From Prado023 sp963714995 (GTDB lineage: Bacteria > Actinomycetota > Actinomycetes > S36-B12 > CAIYMF01): a stretch of 64,000 bases of DNA. The stretch is from the NCBI GenBank assembly GCA_963714995.1, contig CAVQQP010000002.1:124001-188000 (forward strand), written 5' to 3'. A program made the position numbers and the translations under genes. This document shows positions 1 to 8,574 of the stretch, in pieces. The stretch's first letter is position 1; each line of letters opens with the position of its first letter. The notes under the pieces are model-generated. The model searched no databases. It was given only the letters and a program-made list of their open reading frames with translations, and was not told where the DNA came from.

Positions 1-1184
1 TCCAGGATCTCCTCGAGGAACACGACCGCCCGCTGCTGGATGTCGCGCACCATCGTCCCGAGCGGCCCGGCGCGGTTGAGCGAGACGAGCTCGCCGATGC
101 CGTCCAGCGCCGCCCACGTCTGCTTGACGGTCTGCACCGCGCGGATGTTGTTGTAGTGCCAGGGGACGTTGCGGCCCTCGTCGGGGGTGATGGTGCTCTG
201 GATGTCGGCGCCGGTCAGGATCGAGATCAGCGTGTCGATGGTGTGCGTGCGCACGGCCTCCTCGACATCGGACTCGATGTAGCGGGTGTTCTGCTGGGCG
301 CGGATCCGGAAGCCGGGGAAGAAGTCGCGCAGCGCCACCGCGTACGGCAGGTCGTACCAGAGCTTCGGGGCGGGCGGCGCGTTCGGCGGCACGGTGGACA
401 GGCCGATGAGCTCCGTGGGCATCCCGCAGGCCAGCGAGAAGGCGCAGTTGATCCCGTGCTGCACCAGGAGCTCGGGCATGACCAGCCAGCCGGCCCTCGC
501 GGTGGCGTTGGCGTTGTGCGCCCCGTCGATCTGCAGGATCCCGGCCCCGACCATGACGCGCTTGGCCTCGGCGGCGTCCACGAACGACCGGTGCATGTTG
601 ATGTTGCGGTACAGCACGTTGTACTGCGGGTCCTGGTGCGCGCCGTTGACGCCCTCCTCGGCGAAGAGGACCGCCACCTCCGGGCCGGCCACGCCGGAGA
701 CGTAGCTGTGGAAGTTGATCGGGCGGCCGACCTCGGCCTCGATGAGGTCCAGCGCCTTGCGGCTGGCCCGGATCTGCTTGCGGGTGATCGGCACGCCGCC
801 GGTGCCCTCGGGGGTGCCCTCGAGCAGCCCGTCGATGTGGCTCTGGCCGGTGGTGCGGATGACCATGATGTGGTCCGCACCGTGCCAGGCGGCCATGCGC
901 ATCCGGCGCAGGTCGTCCTCGAACCGGCCGGACGCGATCTCGGTCGTCACCACGCAGCTCGGCTGCGGGTCCACGTGCTCGAAGTACTGCGAGGCGGGCA
1001 GGCCGATGCTCCGGGTGAGCGGGGCCGACATGTCGCGGTAGGTGAACGGGCCCATCCGGACCCCGCCCTCGGGCACCTCCCGCCAGACCCACCCGCGCCG
1101 GGCGGGCCGGTAGGTCGCCAGGTCGGTCAGGATGGCGTCGATGTCGAGCTTGACCTGGGGGTCCAGCGGCGGGTGCTCAGCCAC
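1..1184 (-). CDS. oraE: D-ornithine 4,5-aminomutase large subunit OraE (partial, 3' end outside window)
   Basis: Large subunit of the adenosylcobalamin- and PLP-dependent mutase that moves the terminal amino group of D-ornithine to C4, giving 2,4-diaminopentanoate. About 394 N-terminal residues are present; the family is usually around 730, so the C-terminal cobalamin-binding domain and the PLP lysine lie beyond the left edge. Identification rests on overall resemblance of the translated N-terminal part and on its place after oraS in a complete ord-ortA-ortB-oraS-oraE order. The chosen start is a GTG at 1184-1182 that overlaps the oraS stop by 8 bases, implying translational coupling. The missing domain cannot be checked here. 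Confidence 0.85.
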   Translation of the reverse strand, partial: MAEHPPLDPQVKLDIDAILTDLATYRPARRGWVWREVPEGGVRMGPFTYRDMSAPLTRSIGLPASQYFEHVDPQPSCVVTTEIASGRFEDDLRRMRMAAWHGADHIMVIRTTGQSHIDGLLEGTPEGTGGVPITRKQIRASRKALDLIEAEVGRPINFHSYVSGVAGPEVAVLFAEEGVNGAHQDPQYNVLYRNINMHRSFVDAAEAKRVMVGAGILQIDGAHNANATARAGWLVMPELLVQHGINCAFSLACGMPTELIGLSTVPPNAPPAPKLWYDLPYAVALRDFFPGFRIRAQQNTRYIESDVEEAVRTHTIDTLISILTGADIQSTITPDEGRNVPWHYNNIRAVQTVKQTWAALDGIGELVSLNRAGPLGTMVRDIQQRAVVFLEEIL

Positions 1185-1596
1185 GGCCCTGCTCCTCGCC
1201 GTGCGGGGTGGCCGCCGGAAGCCCGCCCCCACGGGTCCCGTCCGCGAACAGCCCGTCCAGCACCGTCGGGTCAGCCAGAACGGATGCGGCCGCAGCACGG
1301 ACGTCGGTGCCCTGGCGCTGGGCCAGGCGCAGGAGCACGTGGCCGGCGCCCTTGCCCAGCAGCCCTGCCTCGAGGATGCGCGTGACCACGCCCTGGCTGG
1401 ACACGCTGTCGATGCCCATCCGCAGCAGCACCGAGCGCTCGATGGACGGCGACGTGTGCGTGCGCGCGAGGTCCACCATCGGCTCCACGACCTGCTCGCA
1501 CAGCGACCAGAACCGCGCCCGGAGCTCCTCGTCCGGCAGCTGGTCCAGCTCCTGCAGCCTCTGCTCCAAGCGGGCCTGACGCGCCTCGTCGGTCAT
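1177..1596 (-). CDS. oraS: D-ornithine 4,5-aminomutase small subunit OraS
   Basis: Small partner subunit of the B12/PLP-dependent ornithine aminomutase; it forms the active complex with OraE. The product is 139 aa, slightly longer than the roughly 120-aa clostridial protein because of a Gly/Ala-rich tail after about residue 120. The start ATG (1596-1594) has a strong GAGGAGG-type ribosome site just upstream inside ortB, and the ATG overlaps the ortB stop as ATGA. The N-terminal half is acidic and helical (PDEELRARFW). The call depends mainly on the neighbouring ortB and oraE, since the family is small and diverges quickly. Confidence 0.82.
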   Translation of the reverse strand: MTDEARQARLEQRLQELDQLPDEELRARFWSLCEQVVEPMVDLARTHTSPSIERSVLLRMGIDSVSSQGVVTRILEAGLLGKGAGHVLLRLAQRQGTDVRAAAASVLADPTVLDGLFADGTRGGGLPAATPHGEEQGRG

Positions 1597-3023
1597 CGGG
1601 CCACCTCCTCTGCGCCGGGGAGGTGGGACCGGACCCACCCCGGCGTGACCGCGAGATCGGCGGCGAGGAAGGCGACATCGGTGTCGGTCCACGCATCCAC
1701 GGGGTGGCGGGCCGCGGCGTTGCGCAGGTAGGAGTGGCGCAGCAGGTCGAGGTCCTGGGGACTCGTGCGCACCTGGTCCAGCCGTTCGGGGATCACGATG
1801 GCCCGGCCGGGCACGTTGTCCCGCGGGTCGCCGCGGCGGACCTCGATCCCCCGCTTCCGGGCGAACGCGAGCTGGCTGTTGTGGTGCTTGCCCGCGCCGG
1901 TGTACTCGGTCTCCTGGACCACGACGACCTGGTCCTCGTCGAGCTGGCGGGCCAGGCTGACGGCAGCGGTCAGGCTGGTGTTGCCCGCCGGTCCCCGCTC
2001 GATGCCCTCCAGCTTCGCCAGCAGCTCGGTCACGTAGAACACCTCGCCCTGGGTGACCAGCTCGTAGCCGTCCATGTAGCGCAGCGGCCGGGCGGCGTTG
2101 CGCGGGACGTCGACCCGGTCCGGCCACGTCGCGAACGGCACGCCGAACCCGGTGTGCCCGGTGGTGAACGACTTGCGGTTGAAGTCGTGGTCGGAGGCCA
2201 TGTGCAGGCCCGACAGGTCCACCGAGCACGCGACGACGCGGGTGCCCGTGCAGCCGGCCGCCGCCAGCCCGCGCGCGGTCCCCGTCAGGTTCCCGCCACC
2301 GGCGTGCGTGACGACCACGACGTCGGGCTGCCGCCCGAAGCGCGCCGAGACCTCCGCACCGACCTCCTGGCCCAGGGTCTCGATGCCACGGATCCCGAAC
2401 GGGGTGTACAGGCTGGCGTTGAAGAAGCCGGTCTGCTCCAGCGTGGTCAGCAGCACGTAGAACAGCTCGGGGCCCACGGTGAGCTTGAGCACCTCCGCGC
2501 CGTACGCCTCGCAGGCGCGGCCCTTCTCCACGATCTCCGGCTGGCCGACTCCCTGGCTGTCGTAGACCTCCTGCACGACGATGCAGGCCAGTCCGCGCTG
2601 CGCGGCCTGGGAGGCGGCTGCGGCCCCGTAGTTCCCGCTCGTGGCCACGACCATCCCGGGGTAGCCCCGGCGCTGGGCCTCGTACGCGCTGATCGAGGCA
2701 CGCCGGGCCTTGAAGCTGCCCGAGGCGTTGGCGGCCTCGTCCTTGAGCAGGATCCGCGCTCCCCTGCCGGGCTCGCAGGTCCTGCGGACCGCCTCCGTCA
2801 GGTTCGTCAGCTCGTACAGCGGGGTGCGCCCGACCTTCGTCTCGCGCTGGATGCGGGCGATGTCCTCCAGGCTGTACCCGGTCTGCCCCATCAACGCGTC
2901 GTAGTCGAAGGCGATCGGGCTGGTGGTGAACGCGTCGTAGTCGATCCCGAGCGACGCCTTCATGATCTCGTTCCGGCGCCCCAGCACCTCGGTGTAGGAC
3001 ATGCCCGCCGCCACCGTGCTCAT
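1593..3023 (-). CDS. ortB: 2-amino-4-oxopentanoate thiolase subunit OrtB
   Basis: PLP-dependent beta subunit of the thiolase that cleaves 2-amino-4-ketopentanoate with CoA to acetyl-CoA and alanine, the last step of oxidative ornithine degradation. The 476-aa product has a threonine-synthase-like fold type II core: the predicted Schiff-base lysine is K105 in SGSFKARR, followed by an ATSGNYG phosphate-binding loop near residue 130 and a Gly-rich THAGGGNLTG loop in the middle. It overlaps ortA upstream by 4 bases and oraS downstream by 4 bases (ATGA). No frameshift or missing motif is seen. Confidence 0.88.
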   Translation of the reverse strand: MSTVAAGMSYTEVLGRRNEIMKASLGIDYDAFTTSPIAFDYDALMGQTGYSLEDIARIQRETKVGRTPLYELTNLTEAVRRTCEPGRGARILLKDEAANASGSFKARRASISAYEAQRRGYPGMVVATSGNYGAAAASQAAQRGLACIVVQEVYDSQGVGQPEIVEKGRACEAYGAEVLKLTVGPELFYVLLTTLEQTGFFNASLYTPFGIRGIETLGQEVGAEVSARFGRQPDVVVVTHAGGGNLTGTARGLAAAGCTGTRVVACSVDLSGLHMASDHDFNRKSFTTGHTGFGVPFATWPDRVDVPRNAARPLRYMDGYELVTQGEVFYVTELLAKLEGIERGPAGNTSLTAAVSLARQLDEDQVVVVQETEYTGAGKHHNSQLAFARKRGIEVRRGDPRDNVPGRAIVIPERLDQVRTSPQDLDLLRHSYLRNAAARHPVDAWTDTDVAFLAADLAVTPGWVRSHLPGAEEVAR

Positions 3024-3304
3024 CGCTCCGCCTGCGTCCCGATGGTGAGCAGCTCGGTCACGGTGTCGCCGAAGCTGTGGGAGTAGCTCGGGTTGACGGT
3101 GCGCAGGCGCCCGCCCTGCTCACGCCCGATGAGCGTCCGCACCCGCGCCGGCCCGCCGATCTCCGCCGCCTCCAGCAGGAACCCGGACACGCGCATGACC
3201 AGCGGGACCGCAGCGGTGTCGGCGGGAAGGCCGGGGGCCCGCTCCCCGACCTCCAGCACGATCCGCTCCAGCTCGACCCACGTGCCTGCCGCGACAGCGC
3301 TCAT
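3020..3304 (-). CDS. ortA: 2-amino-4-oxopentanoate thiolase subunit OrtA
   Basis: Small alpha subunit (94 aa) of the 2-amino-4-ketopentanoate thiolase; it partners OrtB. The length is typical for the family. The start ATG (3304-3302) overlaps the ord stop as ATGA and the stop overlaps the ortB start, so all three proteins should be made in fixed ratio. Recognisable features are the opening GTWVELERIVLE segment and a C-terminal NPSYSHSFGD stretch. With no catalytic motif of its own, it is called largely from size, position and family resemblance. Confidence 0.85.
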   Translation of the reverse strand: MSAVAAGTWVELERIVLEVGERAPGLPADTAAVPLVMRVSGFLLEAAEIGGPARVRTLIGREQGGRLRTVNPSYSHSFGDTVTELLTIGTQAER

Positions 3305-4377
3305 GGTCGTCGGTCGTAGGCGCTCGGGCCCATCAGCGCCGAGGGCGCGGGCAGGTCGATGACACGCTTGAGCCCCGGGGTGGCGGCCAGGATGCGGGGC
3401 ACCATGTTGACGGCCATCCCGATCGTGGCCAGGCCGCCGGGAACCTCCGGCTGGATCGCCATGTGCACCTCCGGGACGCCGTGGATGTGGATGTAGTCGC
3501 CGGTCGCCTGCTGCTCGAGGTGCGGGTGCACCTGCTGCGGATGGATGAGCCGGATCACCTCCGTGTCGCCGCGGTACCCGATCCCGGTGTGGGCGCACCC
3601 GGCCACCATGCCCGGCTCGACGGTGACGAAGGGCGTCTGCCGGCGCACCGTGCTGATGATCGGCTCCCGGGTCTGCTCGATGCGGTCCACGCCGAGCCCG
3701 AGCGCCTCGCTGATCAGGTGCATCGACTCCGGGAACCCGACGTGACCGACGATCGTGCCGTCGGCGAGTCCGGCCCGGAAGGCCTCCGGGCTGGTTCCCA
3801 CACCCTGGCTGCGCATGACCGTCGGGCCGTACGGGCTGAGGTCGTTGACGCGGGATGCCTCGATGCGCTCGACCGAGTGGCTTCCGGCGGTGAGCGTCAC
3901 GACCAGCAGGTCCAGCACCAGTCCGGGGTTGACGCCGACGCCCACGACCGAGACGCCGTGGGCGACTGCCAGCGCATCGAGCTCGTCGGCGATGTCCGGG
4001 CTCTGGGCCGCGACGTCGGCCAGCTCCTCGGCGATCGACACGACGTTGATCCCGGCCTGCAGGATGCTGCGGAGGTCGCGGAGCTGGTCACGGGCCCAGG
4101 ACGTCGTCGCGATCATCACCACGTCCACCGTGGCGGGGTCCAGGACCGACGCGGGATCGCCGGTGACGACCACGCCGAGCTCACGGCCCAGTCCGAGCAC
4201 CTCGCCGAGGTCCCGGCCGATCAGGTCGGGCCGGGAGTCGACCGCCGCCACGAGCTGCAGGCCCGGCTTGTCCAGGACCAGGCGCGCCATCCCCGAGCCC
4301 ATCGCCCCCAACCCCCACTGCAGGACGCGCACCTGCCCGGTGCTGCCTCCTCGGTGCGCCGACGACGGACTGGTCAC
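3301..4377 (-). CDS. ord: 2,4-diaminopentanoate dehydrogenase
   Basis: NAD(P)-dependent dehydrogenase that oxidatively deaminates 2,4-diaminopentanoate to 2-amino-4-oxopentanoate, linking OraSE to OrtAB. The 358-aa protein has an N-terminal Rossmann fold resembling dihydrodipicolinate reductase, with the nucleotide loop VLQWGLGAMGSGMAR at about residues 18-33 and a glycine-rich VGVGVNPGLVLD motif near the middle. The GTG start at 4377 is chosen because a perfect AGGAGG lies a few bases upstream; a second GTG 15 codons in, just before the Rossmann strand, has poorer spacing. It is the first gene of the operon, with an inverted repeat about 30 bp upstream. Confidence 0.88.
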   Translation of the reverse strand: MTSPSSAHRGGSTGQVRVLQWGLGAMGSGMARLVLDKPGLQLVAAVDSRPDLIGRDLGEVLGLGRELGVVVTGDPASVLDPATVDVVMIATTSWARDQLRDLRSILQAGINVVSIAEELADVAAQSPDIADELDALAVAHGVSVVGVGVNPGLVLDLLVVTLTAGSHSVERIEASRVNDLSPYGPTVMRSQGVGTSPEAFRAGLADGTIVGHVGFPESMHLISEALGLGVDRIEQTREPIISTVRRQTPFVTVEPGMVAGCAHTGIGYRGDTEVIRLIHPQQVHPHLEQQATGDYIHIHGVPEVHMAIQPEVPGGLATIGMAVNMVPRILAATPGLKRVIDLPAPSALMGPSAYDRRP

Positions 4378-4408
4378 TCGCACCTCCTGAGCCCTAGTCC
4401 AGTACCGG

Positions 4409-4438
4409 GGCACCCCTCGATGCAACACAGGGGGTGCC
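4409..4438. promoter_or_regulatory. 8-bp inverted repeat upstream of ord (possible operator)
   Basis: A perfect GGCACCCC/GGGGTGCC dyad with a 14-base centre lies about 30 bp before the ord start codon, in the 241-bp divergent region between ord and glgB. Its position suits a repressor site or an untranslated-leader hairpin. No regulator gene lies beside it, so function is inferred. Confidence 0.35.
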
Positions 4439-4618
4439 GCTCGACATCGCGTCGGCGTCACCTGCGGGCGGGCGCGTGGATGGGGGCGGCCCGCACCGCC
4501 CAGGTGGACGACTGGCAGGCTGTGCCCGGGGGCGTCGCCTGATCTGGATGGGACCCGGGTTCCGCGGTGGTCTGCCGGGCGACCCGCCCCGGCGAGTGCT
4601 CCGAGGGAGGGGACGTCC

Positions 4619-6538
4619 ATGCACGATCCGTTGGGTGGATTGACCGGTCCGGATCTTGCGGGGTTCCACCGCGGCTCGGACACGGACTGCTGGCGGTCCC
4701 TGGGCTCGCATGTCGTCACCGTGCCTGATGATGAGCGCGGCGAGGTCCGGGGAACCCGCTTCGCGGTCTGGGCGCCGAACGCGCAGGCGGTCCGGGTCAA
4801 GGGCGACTTCAACTCCTGGTCCGGGGAGGGGATGACCCTGGTCCCGGGCGCCGGGGTGTGGGCGGCGTTCGTGGCGGGCGTCGGCGCGGGCGCCCGGTAC
4901 CGGTACGACGTCCTGGGCGCCGACGGGGTGTGGCGGGAGAAGGCCGACCCGATGGCCCGTTTCGCCGAGACGGCCCCGTCGAACGCGTCCATCGTCCATG
5001 AGAGCAGCTACACCTGGGGAGATGACCAGTGGATCGCCGCGCGACCCGCCTTCGCCGCCCAGGAGTCCCCCCTGGCGATCTACGAGGTGCATCTGGGCTC
5101 GTGGCGCGCGGGGCTGTCCTACGTGGACCTGGCCGAGGAGCTGGTCGAGTACGTGGCGTCCATGGGCTACACCCATGTCGAGTTCATGCCCGTCACCGAG
5201 CATCCGCTGGTGGCCTCGTGGGGGTACCAGGTCACCGGGTTCTTCGCGCCGCAGTCCCGACTCGGCCAGCCCGACGAGTTGCGGTACCTCATCGACCGGC
5301 TGCACCAGGCCGGCATCGGCGTGATCCTCGACTGGGTCCCGGGGCACTTCCCGAAGGACGACTGGGCGTTGGGCCGGTTCGACGGCACGGCCCTGTACGA
5401 GCACCCCGACCACCGTCTGGGTGAGCACAAGGAGTGGGGCACCTACGTCTTCAACTTCGCCCGCAACGAGGTGCGGTCGTTCCTGGTCTCCAGCGCGCTG
5501 TACTGGGCCACCGAGTTCCACTTCGACGGCCTGCGGGTCGATGCGGTGGCCTCGATGGTGTACCTCGACTACGGCCGCCATCCGGGTGAATGGGTCCCGA
5601 ACGTCCACGGCGGCAATGAGTACCTCGAGGCGATCGACTTCCTCAAGCAGCTGAACCACCAGGTGTACGACCGGGTTCCCGGCGCGATGATGATCGCCGA
5701 GGAGTCGACCGCCTTCCATGGCGTCACCCGGCCCCTGTCCGAGGGCGGCCTGGGCTTCGGCTTCAAGTGGAACATGGGCTGGATGAACGACACGCTGCGC
5801 TACCTGGCGCTCGACCCGATCCACCGCCAGTACGACCACCACGACATGACCTTCGCGATGCTCTACCAGTACACCGAGCACTACATCCTGCCGATCAGCC
5901 ACGACGAGGTCGTCCACGGCAAGGGCTCGATGCCCAACAAGATCCCCCAGGACCCCTGGCGGCAGTTCGCCAGCCTCCGCGCCTACTACTCCTTCATGTG
6001 GGCGTTCCCGGGCAAGAAGATCCTGTTCATGGGGTGCGACTTCGGGCAGCGGAGCGAGTGGAACGAGGAGGCCAGCCTCGAGTGGTGGGTCACCGACGTG
6101 TGGGGCCATCGCGGCCTGCAGCAGATGGTCCGCGACCTCAACGCGCTGTACCGGGCGCATCCGGCCCTGTGGAGGCTCGACAGCGACCCGCAGGGCTTCC
6201 AGTGGATCAACAACCACGACGCCGGGGCCAACACGTTCTCCTGGCTGCGTTCCGACGGTGAGGGTCAGCAGATCGCCTGTGTCATCAACTTCTCACCACA
6301 GCCCTGGACCAGCCACCGGATCGGACTGCCCGGGACCGGGCCGTGGGTGGAGATCTTCAACTCCGACAGCGCGCTGTACGACGGGACCGGCACCTTCACC
6401 AACCCGGGGCCGATCACCGCCACCGCCGACCCGCACGACGGCTTCCCGGCCAGCGCCACGATCGTCGTCCCTCCCATGGCAGCGGTCTACTTCACCCCTG
6501 AGGCAGCACCGGCTGCCAGGACATCGAGGACGCGATGA
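4619..6538 (+). CDS. glgB: 1,4-alpha-glucan branching enzyme
   Basis: Introduces alpha-1,6 branches into glycogen. The 639-aa protein has a CBM48 domain (about residues 40-125, with VRVKGDFNSWSGEGM), a GH13 catalytic barrel, and a C-terminal all-beta domain. Visible catalytic residues are the nucleophile D308 in GLRVDAVASM, the acid/base E361 in MMIAEEST and the third acidic residue in ISHDEVVHGK. It lacks the extra N-terminal domain found in longer branching enzymes. The ATG at 4619 follows a GAGGGAGGGG ribosome site. Its stop overlaps the start of the following FAD oxidoreductase (ATGA), which is an unusual partner because no other glycogen gene is adjacent. Confidence 0.95.
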   Translation: MHDPLGGLTGPDLAGFHRGSDTDCWRSLGSHVVTVPDDERGEVRGTRFAVWAPNAQAVRVKGDFNSWSGEGMTLVPGAGVWAAFVAGVGAGARYRYDVLGADGVWREKADPMARFAETAPSNASIVHESSYTWGDDQWIAARPAFAAQESPLAIYEVHLGSWRAGLSYVDLAEELVEYVASMGYTHVEFMPVTEHPLVASWGYQVTGFFAPQSRLGQPDELRYLIDRLHQAGIGVILDWVPGHFPKDDWALGRFDGTALYEHPDHRLGEHKEWGTYVFNFARNEVRSFLVSSALYWATEFHFDGLRVDAVASMVYLDYGRHPGEWVPNVHGGNEYLEAIDFLKQLNHQVYDRVPGAMMIAEESTAFHGVTRPLSEGGLGFGFKWNMGWMNDTLRYLALDPIHRQYDHHDMTFAMLYQYTEHYILPISHDEVVHGKGSMPNKIPQDPWRQFASLRAYYSFMWAFPGKKILFMGCDFGQRSEWNEEASLEWWVTDVWGHRGLQQMVRDLNALYRAHPALWRLDSDPQGFQWINNHDAGANTFSWLRSDGEGQQIACVINFSPQPWTSHRIGLPGTGPWVEIFNSDSALYDGTGTFTNPGPITATADPHDGFPASATIVVPPMAAVYFTPEAAPAARTSRTR

Positions 6539-8156
6539 GCAGGCAGCTGGCCCAGTCCTACAAGCGCCATCCGGTCACCGAGGACTACGACGCCATCGTC
6601 ATCGGGTCGGGGATCGGTGGGCTGGCCGCCGCCGCGATGCTGGCCAAGCACGGCGGGAAGCGCGTGCTCGTCCTGGAGCGGCACTACACCCCCGGCGGCT
6701 ACACGCACGTGTTCCACCGTCCCGGGTACGACTGGGACGTCGGGGTGCACTACATCGGCGACGTCGCGCCCGGGTCGGCGGTGCGCAGGATGTTCGACGA
6801 CATCAGCGACGGCCGCATCGAGTGGGCCGACATGGGCGAGGTCTACGACCGGGTCATCATCGGCGGAGACGTCTACGACCTGCCCAAGGGACGGCGCAAC
6901 CTGCGGGACATGCTCGTGTCGCGGTTCCCCGCCGAGGAGGCGGCCATCGACGGCTACTTCGAGGCCGTGAAGGAGGCCGCGTCCTCCTCCCTCCCGTTCC
7001 AGGTCGCCAAGACCCTGCCCGCCCCGATCCAGGCGCAGTCCGGGCCGATGATGCGACGCACCTTCACGCGCTGGGCGCAGCGCACCACCCGCGAGGTGCT
7101 CGAGGAGCTCACTGCCGACCAGCGCCTGATCGCCGTCCTGACCGCCCAGTTCGGCGACTACGGGCTGCCCCCTGCGCAGTCCAGCTTCGCCATGCACGCC
7201 CTGCTCGTCCACCACTACTTCCGCGGCGGCTACTACCCGGTCGGCGGCTCCGGCGTCATCGCGGAGTCGATCATCCCGGTCATCACGCGGGCAGGCGGCC
7301 TGGTGCTGATCAACGCCGAGGTCGCCGAGGTGGTGGTTGAGGAGGGCCGCGCCGTGGGCGTGCGGATGGCCGCTGATGGGCGCGTCATCCGGGCTCCGAT
7401 CGTCATCAGCGACGCCGGGGTGCTCAACACCTTCGGCGAGCTCCTTCCCCGTGACGTGGCCGAGGGCGCCGGACTGCTGACGGACCTGACCCGGGTGAGC
7501 CCCGTCCATGGCGCACCTGTGCCTGTACCTCGGCTTCGAGGAGACCGCCGAGGCCCTGGACATGCCCAGGCACAACCTCTGGATCTATCCGAACGAGGAC
7601 TACGAGCAGACCATCAAGGACAGCAGCGACGGACCCCGAGGCCCCCCTGCCGATGGTCTACGTCTCGTTCCCGGCCGCCAAGGACCCGGACTTCGAACGC
7701 CGCCACCCGGGACGCTCGACGGTGGACGTGATCACCGCCGCGCCCTATGCGTGGTTCGAGCAGTGGGAGGGCAGCAGGTGGAAGCGCCGCGGCGCCGAGT
7801 ACGACGCGTTCAAGGATCGGCTGGCCGAGCGGATGATGGAGGCGCTGTTCGAGCAGATGCCCCAGTTGCGCGGCAAGGTCGCGTTCTTCGAGATCTCGAC
7901 GCCGCTGACGACCGCGCACTTCGCGGGATACCGCCGCGGTGAGCTCTACGGGATCGACCACACCCCGCAGCGGTTCGACCAGGACTTCCTGCAGCCCGCG
8001 ACCCCGATCCCGGGGCTGTACCTGACAGGCCAGGACATCGTCAGCTGTGGCGTGGCCGGAGCCATGTTCGGCGGGGTCCTGACCGCCACGACGGTGCTGG
8101 GCGGGAACCTGCTGGCGCAGATGGCCTCGGCCGCGGCCGGACGGGTTCAGGGCTAG
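6535..8156 (+). CDS. Phytoene desaturase / retinol saturase-like FAD oxidoreductase (two frameshifts)
   Basis: FAD-dependent amine-oxidase-fold enzyme of the CrtI/CRTISO/RetSat type, which desaturates, saturates or isomerises polyene chains; the substrate is unknown. The N-terminus has the dinucleotide motif IVIGSGIGGLAAAAMLAKHG and the family hallmark PGGYTHVF...DVGVHYIG; the C-terminal FAD contact PGLYLTGQDIVSCGVAGAM is intact. The frame breaks twice: removing one C from the run at 7500-7503 and one C from 7634-7637 (or the adjacent C6 run) restores a continuous protein of about 540 aa. It overlaps glgB by 4 bases. I judge the breaks to be sequence errors because similar ones recur across the window, but real inactivation cannot be excluded. 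Confidence 0.75.
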
Positions 8157-8512
8157 CTCCGGGGCGACTCCCACGCCGCCCGCATCAACGGCAGCTGGAC
8201 CGGGAGCCGGGCCCACGCCGCAGCCTTCTGCCAGGCCGGACGCCTGCTGCGCTGCAGGTCGAGGGCCATCTGCAGGTTCCCGATCCAGACCACGGCCAAC
8301 GTGGCAGTCGTCACCGCGGGAGCCCAGGGCTGACGGGTCGCCAACCCCGCGGCGCACACCAGCTCGGCGACCCCGCTGCCCAGGACCCAGGGCCCAGGGT
8401 CGCCCAGCGGGGCCGGGATGAGGGGCGCGAACACCGCCGGGCGCACCAGGTGCACCACGCCGCTCACGGTGAAGGCCCCGATGACGATCCTGGTCCCGAC
8501 CGGCAGTGGCAT
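8153..8512 (-). CDS. DoxX-like small membrane protein
   Basis: A 119-aa protein with four predicted hydrophobic segments (around residues 5-27, 40-58, 62-82 and 95-110) and the general layout of the DoxX/DoxD-like family, whose members are integral membrane proteins often linked to redox or quinone metabolism. The exact role is unknown. The ATG at 8512 is preceded by TAGCCT and six bases, with no ribosome site, suggesting a leaderless transcript. It converges with the upstream FAD oxidoreductase, the two stop codons sharing bases 8154-8155. Confidence 0.6.
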   Translation of the reverse strand: MPLPVGTRIVIGAFTVSGVVHLVRPAVFAPLIPAPLGDPGPWVLGSGVAELVCAAGLATRQPWAPAVTTATLAVVWIGNLQMALDLQRSRRPAWQKAAAWARLPVQLPLMRAAWESPRS

Positions 8513-8518
8513 GTCCCG

Positions 8519-8524
8519 AGGCTA
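8519..8524 (-). promoter_or_regulatory. -10 element (TAGCCT), leaderless start of the DoxX-like gene
   Basis: TAGCCT on the minus strand lies six bases before the ATG at 8512, with no Shine-Dalgarno sequence between. Transcription would start at or next to the A of the ATG. Confidence 0.5.
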
Positions 8525-8562
8525 GCCGGTGGCCCCAGCGCAGGTCCGCCGCGCAGCCGTCG

Positions 8563-8568
8563 GACAAT
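8563..8568 (+). promoter_or_regulatory. -10 element (GACAAT), leaderless start of the GH43-like gene
   Basis: GACAAT lies six bases before the GTG at 8575. It supports that GTG over longer upstream readings of the frame. It sits back to back with the minus-strand promoter of the DoxX-like gene. Confidence 0.42.
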
Positions 8569-8574
8569 GGTCGG

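Noticed and set aside
156..1385. Long plus-strand open frames across the ornithine operon (156-1385, 1623-3086)
   Set aside because: They are antisense to oraE, oraS and ortB, lack domains or ribosome sites, and have the Arg/Gly/Val-rich composition typical of GC-rich shadow frames.
7500..7647. Programmed +1 frameshifting or phase variation in the FAD oxidoreductase
   Set aside because: Identical single-base excesses occur in seven unrelated genes including uppS, recO and rsmE; no shared slippery site or structure was seen.
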